DNA of 64,000 bases from contig NC_087378.1 of assembly GCF_963675165.1 (NCBI RefSeq), forward strand, positions 5,823,205 to 5,887,204. Direction: 5' to 3'. This DNA is from Halichondria panicea. Its lineage: Eukaryota; Porifera; Demospongiae; Suberitida; Halichondriidae. The notes beneath the pieces are model-generated. The model did not search any database, was not told where the DNA came from, and saw only the letters and a program-made list of their open reading frames with translations. A program made the position numbers and the translations under genes. Position 1 is the stretch's first letter, and every line of letters starts with the position of its first letter. This document shows positions 58,871 through 64,000 of this stretch, piece by piece.

Positions 58871-61800
58871 TCAAAATCCTGTATGACACCCTGGACTATA
58901 TGTACACCTCATGGCCACTGCAGCATGTTGATGTACATGTACCTGTAAGCTGTCTACAAACGAAGGACAAACCTTCGTTAACTCTTCCAAGACAATGGCT
59001 CCCTCAAGCAGGTCATTATGGGGCATGCTGAGGAGGTCAGAGGTTGCTAGTCCACTGAGTCTCCTCCGGGCCTCCACAATGTTCAGTACCAACCCAGGAC
59101 TCCTCTCAGCATTGGCCTGAAGCTCACTGCTCAGCTGGGCATGTGCATGTGTGTGTGTGATAAAAAACATCCGATGGGGGGGGGGGGATATACAGTGACC
59201 GGAATTCTGTATTAATTATGGAGCCCAATGGCTAAGAATTAAATAGATAGAAGCAAAGTCACATTCTGAGAAAAGAGAAAGGCCTTAGGGTTTAAACATG
59301 AATGTACTACACTACAAGTAATAATGTAAGTAATTGTGCAGAAACCTACATGTATTCGTCAGCATATAATTATTATGGAAAGATTTGCAGGATCGCACAA
59401 GTATTTGTGCACGTATCTATTGCATGTGTAATTAATCATAGGCGTGGTCCATACACGCTCACGTACTATCGACTACATGTATGTATATGAAGCTTTACAG
59501 TCTAGCTAGCTAGCTGTGGCCCTCTATGGTGTTGTCGAGAAGGCTTGCACACTAGTCTGAAACCAAAAGAGGCTCTCATCTACCTCTATGATGGTTGGAT
59601 GGTCGTGATATTTTGAACTTGGTTTCTGTACAAATGAGAGCTTCTTCTGGCTTCAGACTAGTGTGCAAGCTTTCTCGACAACACAATAGAGGGCCACAGC
59701 TAGCCAGCAAGTCTTCTCGACAACGCAATAGAGAGCATAAGCCACAGCTTCACAGGAGACAATAAAATTAATACGGAAAGAAACTAGTAAACAAACTAGT
59801 TTAGGACAAAGGTTTACTAAAGTATAACGAGTTACCCGATTCTGGGTAACTCAGTTCACGCATGTGCACTATCACCCATGCAATAGAGACTAGGCCGTAT
59901 TTTAATCGGCCTGGTCTCAAGGCTAGTGTGCATGAAGACACGCAAATAATACCTTTATGAGTATTGAGTATACGTTCCTGGCCCTGTGCTTGGAGTGAGT
60001 TGAGTAGAGCCAGTCTATCATTGGGTGAGAGAAACAGGCTAGTCGAGAGAGTACAGAGGTCAGCAGCAGATTGGCTTCATACGGCTACAGAAAAACAACA
60101 CATGTACAGTACTTTTCTGTCCTCAAAGTGCATGTGTATAACATTTATTCTTCTAGTGTCATTTACATGGCCACTCAACCTACTGCAAGAGGTGTTGCAC
60201 ACACAATACGATTTTTAGGAGGAGAAACAGTACCACATAGACACATACGTACATGTACATGTATAGGATATACCACACCTAAGAGGTGGTTACTCCGAGG
60301 CGGAGCCGAGGGGTATGTAACCACGGTAGCGGAGGATATATAGGGTGCATATCCTCCGAGTAGGTGTGGCATATCTGACTTATACCACGTGACCGCAGCA
60401 CTATAAAAGGACCTCCCCCTAGCAACAATTCAATCACGATGCAGACTGCAAAAAAGAACAAGACTATGCCGGATTTTGCAGCCGTCAAAGAGCTAGTTGA
60501 GCAACATGTTGACTCCAACAGATGCTCAAGAGTTTCCTTGGTCCAAGCGTTGACCATTCGACGTCCCTTACTAGAGTTGCAAGCTCTTATTGGATAAAAT
60601 GTATCTAAACCGCGCCCATGGACCCATGGAGGCTTAGCCATCTTGTTGGAGAGCACCTTCCGTGTTTCTGCCGTCGCTTTGAGTCTTAGTACCGTCAAGC
60701 ATGGCTCTTTTCTCTTTGCTTACTTTCTTGAACAAATGAAAAAACTAAAAAACAACTTGAAAAACTGTGCATGCCTGGGGCTGTATGCTAATATTCTATA
60801 TATCCTACAGTTGTTGACCAATGAGATCAATTTGTGGTGACGTAAGTGTGGTATAAGTACAGTTGTACGTATTTGTTCCTATATGTATACATGTACCTGT
60901 AGGAGTATCGAAGGAGCACATACAGCATAACTAGCACAATAAAGTGATTGACACACTTGCTAATCTAACCTGATCGAGGAGACACTCTAGTTTGTTGAGG
61001 AGCGCAGTAAGAAAAGGGCCCTCAGCCAGGGGATGGGCAGGGCTCTGAGGGAAGGAGGGGGATTCTGAAGAGGAGGTTGAATCTTGGGTACTAGCAGACA
61101 GGCTGGCACTTGTTGCTCTGCAGTGAGCTACCTGCAGAGATCATAAAACGCATGCATGTAACAGTAAGCGGTAAGTAAGCAGCGGTAAGTAAGCAGCAGT
61201 AAGAAATGTTTGCTCCCCCACAAAATACATGTACCATAAACATAAGCTACATTGTACATTTGTATTATACTGCACCAACATAATTTATTATCACTAAACT
61301 TAAAATAATGCATTGTACATGTAAGTTCATTCAGCTTGACACACATACATGTAGCATACCTGTTGATGTGCTTCAAAAAGGTACTGCTCCAGTCCCAGAC
61401 TTCCTGAGACCTGCTCACAAGACAACAGACTCTCAGGCAGAAGAGATAAGTATTCTTTCATTTGCTCCTCGAGTTCTTTCTTGACAGGTGAGAGATTTTC
61501 CTCAGAAATAAATGTGAGTGTGGAGGGTGTTTTAGAGGGGCTTGTGTGGGCTGTGACAGGTGTCGAGTCAGTGTAAGTTGTGGAGCTGGCGATTGAATTG
61601 GAGTTGGTGGGGCTTGTGTTGGCCATGATACATGTAAGTGTGGAGTTACATGTAGGCTGAGTTACTACGGGTGACCAGTGAGAGAGGAAGAGCTCTTGGA
61701 GAACACACGATAGAGGAGAAGACAACAAAACATCAAACAGCTGCAAAGTGACTTGACAAATCTGAAAAATAGACATGTAGTACATTACAATAAATGGATG

Positions 61801-62359
61801 TACAAAACGGTGTCTGTGTAATTATGTTACTGCAAAAATCTAGAACTACATGTGTATATGCATGCATATACCAACACGTACACGTAGTCTGTGAGTGTTT
61901 GTAAGCTTCCAAAGAAGGCTCAAACTACGCAGCAGAATCGTTCAATTAAGTTCGTATGTAGCAGACTTTCATTTAATTCATTATCGCTAGCGAAAAACAT
62001 GATACGCCCGTCTAACATACATGTATAATAAAAACAACGTCAAGAGTCGTTTACTACCTGCTCATTCTGATTTGAGCTACAAAAACTCACCTCATGGTTA
62101 TTGTGGTCAATCCTGCTGATCAGGATGTCTACCAGTAGAGGGCTGTCAGATTTGGCCCTCGGATCACAGCGGTCCCTCAAAATGAACACCACAAACTCTG
62201 TACATAGCAGAGTCACATCAGCTTAGGACAGTTTTACATCATACATATACATGTACATGCAAGGAGATTGCACCTTCCAAAAGTTTCCTACAATTGAGTG
62301 TTTGAACAGACTTGGCCAGTACAGCTGTGCTCACTAGAATGCTCTCCTCTGACCTGGTA

Positions 62360-62401
<42 letters not shown>

Positions 62402-64000
62402 CGTGCGTGCGTGTGTGTACCACCCTTTCTAGGTACTTTAACAGACAACATAATTATGTACGTAAGTATAGTTGGATTAAAACATGTGCAGGCCGGCCGG
62501 CCGGCCGGACATGCAGAACGTGTATACCGTATAGCGCAAAATTTTCGAGGGGCTTAATTTTCGCGGATTTCGTGGGTTAGAATTCTACACGAAAATTAAG
62601 TCCACAAAAAGTGTTCTTTAATTAGAATTACCTGCTATCATGCAAAGATTTAAAGGCGTGGCTTCCGGTAAGCAGCCATTCCGCGAACATTGTGCAACGA
62701 AATGGTTTTTAGAGGCTAATCCACGAAATATAAGTGCCTCGAAAATTTCGCGCTATACGGTATATAATATAGCTGTCACTTGTACAGTTACGATCGAATG
62801 AGTCCTATCAGGAGTTCATATACCGTATTTACTTGATTAAACGCCCGGGCGTTCATTTCATATCGAAGTCTGTAAAGGGGGCGTTTAAACGAGAGGGACG
62901 CTTATTCGAAAAGGGCGTTTATTGTTATGTCTACTCCAAACTCTTGCACAGCAGCAGTTATTATGCTCTTTTTGGCTGCTGCCACAGCTCTCAGCTTTAA
63001 GTCATAGGAGTGGTGTTTCTCCCTCTGTGTTGGTATCTCTCTGCATCATCTATACTGCCACGCTTGCAACTGGTTCCACGTGCTAATTTAGCTCCACCCA
63101 CAATGCCACGCCCATACATGGGCGATTATTTAAGATGGGCGTTTATTGACAAAGACAGAGCTTTTACCATGGGCGTTTAAACGAAACGGGCGTTTAATCA
63201 AGTAAATACGGTACGTACTCCTGGTCATAATTATAATGCATATACATAATTATTTCAAGATGACAAATGACATTAAAAAAAAACCAGCAGATAATACGCT
63301 ACACAAAACAGACTCACGGTTTAATGAGTCTGTGGAGGAGGGAGACACTGAGAAGCATCTCGTGGATGGTGAAGCACACGACATTAGCCAGAATCTCCTG
63401 GGACACACCCACTATCTGCAAGGGGGGGGTGAAGATTCAATGTAACCTTGATTATGCAGAAATTTCAATATACCGTGAAAAACATCTATTGTGATCGCTT
63501 CTACAATATACATATACATGTATGAACATGGGCCTCAAAGTCTCTATAGCACGTGAGCCAGGCCACCTGTTTTAGTACAGCCCTATAAGTTATAGGAATT
63601 CTGATGGGGCATTTTACTGAACATGGAACTGTCTGATTGAGTACTCTAAATGGGATATTTCTACGTATTAAGCGTAATATATGTACAAGTTTCTACACTT
63701 ACATGACTGGTGTATTTATTTATATGCATGAGCATAATTATTATAATAAAAGAAAACCAGAAGTTTAGTTGAAACAGGCCACAATGAAGTATGTCATACT
63801 GTACTTAATTACGCAAAAACCCAGTAAGTACCTAAGACACACAACAGTGATGCTCACTTGTTCACAAAAGTCGAGCCAGGAGAGAAAGGCCTCGACGTGC
63901 CACAAGCCGTGGGTAGCAGGGGAGTGGTCAACAGTGTGTCTTCTGGTAGCATAGTCAATGCTGGGTAGGGGACGTACAGCATTGATCAGTTAAAGGTTAC
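58871..64000 (-). CDS. FHIP/FAM160 (RAI16-like) protein, N-terminus outside the window
   Basis: Members are subunits of the FTS-Hook-FHIP adaptor that couples dynein to endosomes and other cargo. Exons: 63960-63858, 63415-63318, 62353-62274, 62197-62091, 61761-61360, 61131-60970, 60084-59953, 59134-58871; all phases agree, with more exons beyond 64000. Segments in order: WHVEAFLSWLDFCEQ, NVVCFTIHEMLLS, FVVFILRDRCDPRAKS, LVDILISRIDHNNHE, VTLQLFDVLLSSPL, a Ser/Thr-rich insert, GPFLTALLNKLECLLDQ, ANLLLTSVLSRLACFSHP and GAIVLEELTKVC. The GPFL..KLE, SRLA..HP and IVLEE motifs are typical; the ending is more like FHIP2 than FHIP1. The last exon may instead splice at 58944. Family call is from memory of these motifs. 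Confidence 0.75.
59511..59703. mobile_element. 193-bp foldback element, TAGCTGTGGCCCTCTA ends
   Basis: Arms of about 50 bp: TAGCTGTGGCCCTCTATGGT at the left, inverse at the right, including TGCACACTAGTCTGAA/TTCAGACTAGTGTGCA. A partial extra copy of the right end (TTCTCGACAACGCAATAGAG) follows at 59714. Located in the last FHIP intron. Confidence 0.85.
60400..60408 (+). promoter_or_regulatory. TATA box upstream of the 52-codon ORF
   Basis: CTATAAAAG lies about 35 bp before the ATG at 60439, with a CCACGTGACC E-box-like motif 20 bp further up. Confidence 0.45.
60439..60597 (+). CDS. Short ORF of 52 codons inside the TATACCAC element
   Basis: Reads MQTAKKNKTMPDFAAVKEL at the start and ends LLELQALIG then TAA. 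Composition is balanced (Lys, Val, Leu, Glu) and predicted helical, not low complexity. A TATA box precedes it. I do not recognise it. It may be a gene fragment carried by the element, part of a first exon, or chance. Confidence 0.3.
   Translation: MQTAKKNKTMPDFAAVKELVEQHVDSNRCSRVSLVQALTIRRPLLELQALIG
62358..62418. repeat. TG/CGTG microsatellite
   Basis: Long TG run with interspersed CGTG units, just outside an FHIP exon acceptor (62353), where it reads CA on the coding strand. Confidence 0.9.
62491..62508. repeat. GGCC tandem repeat
   Basis: Four and a half GGCC units form a GC-only palindromic tract, unusual in this AT-rich intron. Confidence 0.9.
62525..62762. mobile_element. 238-bp foldback element, TACCGTA ends (family A, copy 2)
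   Basis: Near-identical to 798-1037 over its full length, with ends TACCGTATAGCGC and GCGCTATACGGTA and the shared core GGCGTGGCTTCCGGTAAGCA. Confidence 0.9.
62821..63213. mobile_element. 393-bp foldback element, TACCGTA ends (family D)
   Basis: Starts TACCGTATTTACTTGATTAA and ends with the inverse TTAATCAAGTAAATACGGTA. Arms continue inward (ACGCCCGGGCGTT, repeated GGGCGTTTA motifs). Located 58 bp from a family A copy, in the same FHIP intron. Confidence 0.9.

Larger units (their letters stand above)
60269..60855. mobile_element. TATACCAC-bounded element with a fold-rich left end
   Basis: TATACCACACCT at 60269 and GTGTGGTATA at 60846-60855 form inverted ends. A further TATACCACGTGACC begins at 60381. 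The left 110 bp fold back on themselves (GTGGTTAC/GTAACCAC, CGGAGGATAT/ATATCCTCCG, AGGTGTGG). The inside holds a TATA box and a short ORF. Located in the FHIP intron 61k to 60k. Confidence 0.55.

Noticed and set aside
60279..60698. 139-codon minus-strand open frame
   Set aside because: It spans the foldback end and the TIR-bounded unit, has no recognised domain, and overlaps the better supported TATA-led short ORF. Not listed as a gene, though a start reading MAKPPWVHGRG cannot be excluded.

Overview
The window looks like genomic DNA from an early-branching animal, most likely a demosponge. This is inferred from compact, intron-rich genes, AT-rich introns of 50-1000 bp with GT-AG ends, animal-only families (T-box, EGR, RIM-binding protein, sortilin) in divergent form, and many short foldback transposons. 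The species cannot be fixed from the sequence alone. Exon models were built by hand from splice sites, codon phase and family similarity. Phases close through every recognised gene. The one model that does not close is the unrecognised gene at 12709-16052.

Layout. 1-2762 (+): 3' part of a sortilin-like gene with an in-frame stop, probably a pseudogene. 4194-9751 (-): a complete sortilin paralogue arranged tail-to-tail with it. 9907-12452 (+): dihydropteridine reductase (QDPR), head-to-head with sortilin across 155 bp. 12709-16052 (-): an unrecognised membrane protein. 16779-29804 (+): a 30-exon RIM-binding protein (coiled coil, SH3, FN3, SH3, SH3) whose intron carries an intact tRNA-Arg(ACG) and a broken copy. 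30154-36500 (-): V-ATPase subunit B. 37233-38813 (+): an EGR-type zinc-finger factor. 39752-49228 (-): a BIN3-type BAR protein with a 5.7 kb intron. 49988-56259 (-): a T-box factor. 58871-64000 (-, runs off the window): an FHIP/FAM160 (RAI16-like) protein.

Genes mostly alternate in head-to-head or tail-to-tail pairs with short gaps. Four of them (V-ATPase B, EGR, BIN3, FHIP) have human relatives that, from memory, lie together on chromosome 8p21.3, with BIN3 next to EGR3. The block may therefore be an ancient animal linkage held together by regulation.

Introns and gaps are full of small inverted-repeat DNA elements. These include a set sharing TACCGTA/TACGGTA ends, TAGCCTC/GAGGCTA-ended elements with 9-bp target duplications (one with an empty site visible in the sortilin paralogue), a Tc1/mariner-like foldback with TA duplications, a hAT-like element, and a TATACCAC-bounded unit holding a TATA box and a 52-codon ORF. 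There are also a 13-copy minisatellite in the last V-ATPase B intron and an 81-bp tandem repeat in a T-box intron.
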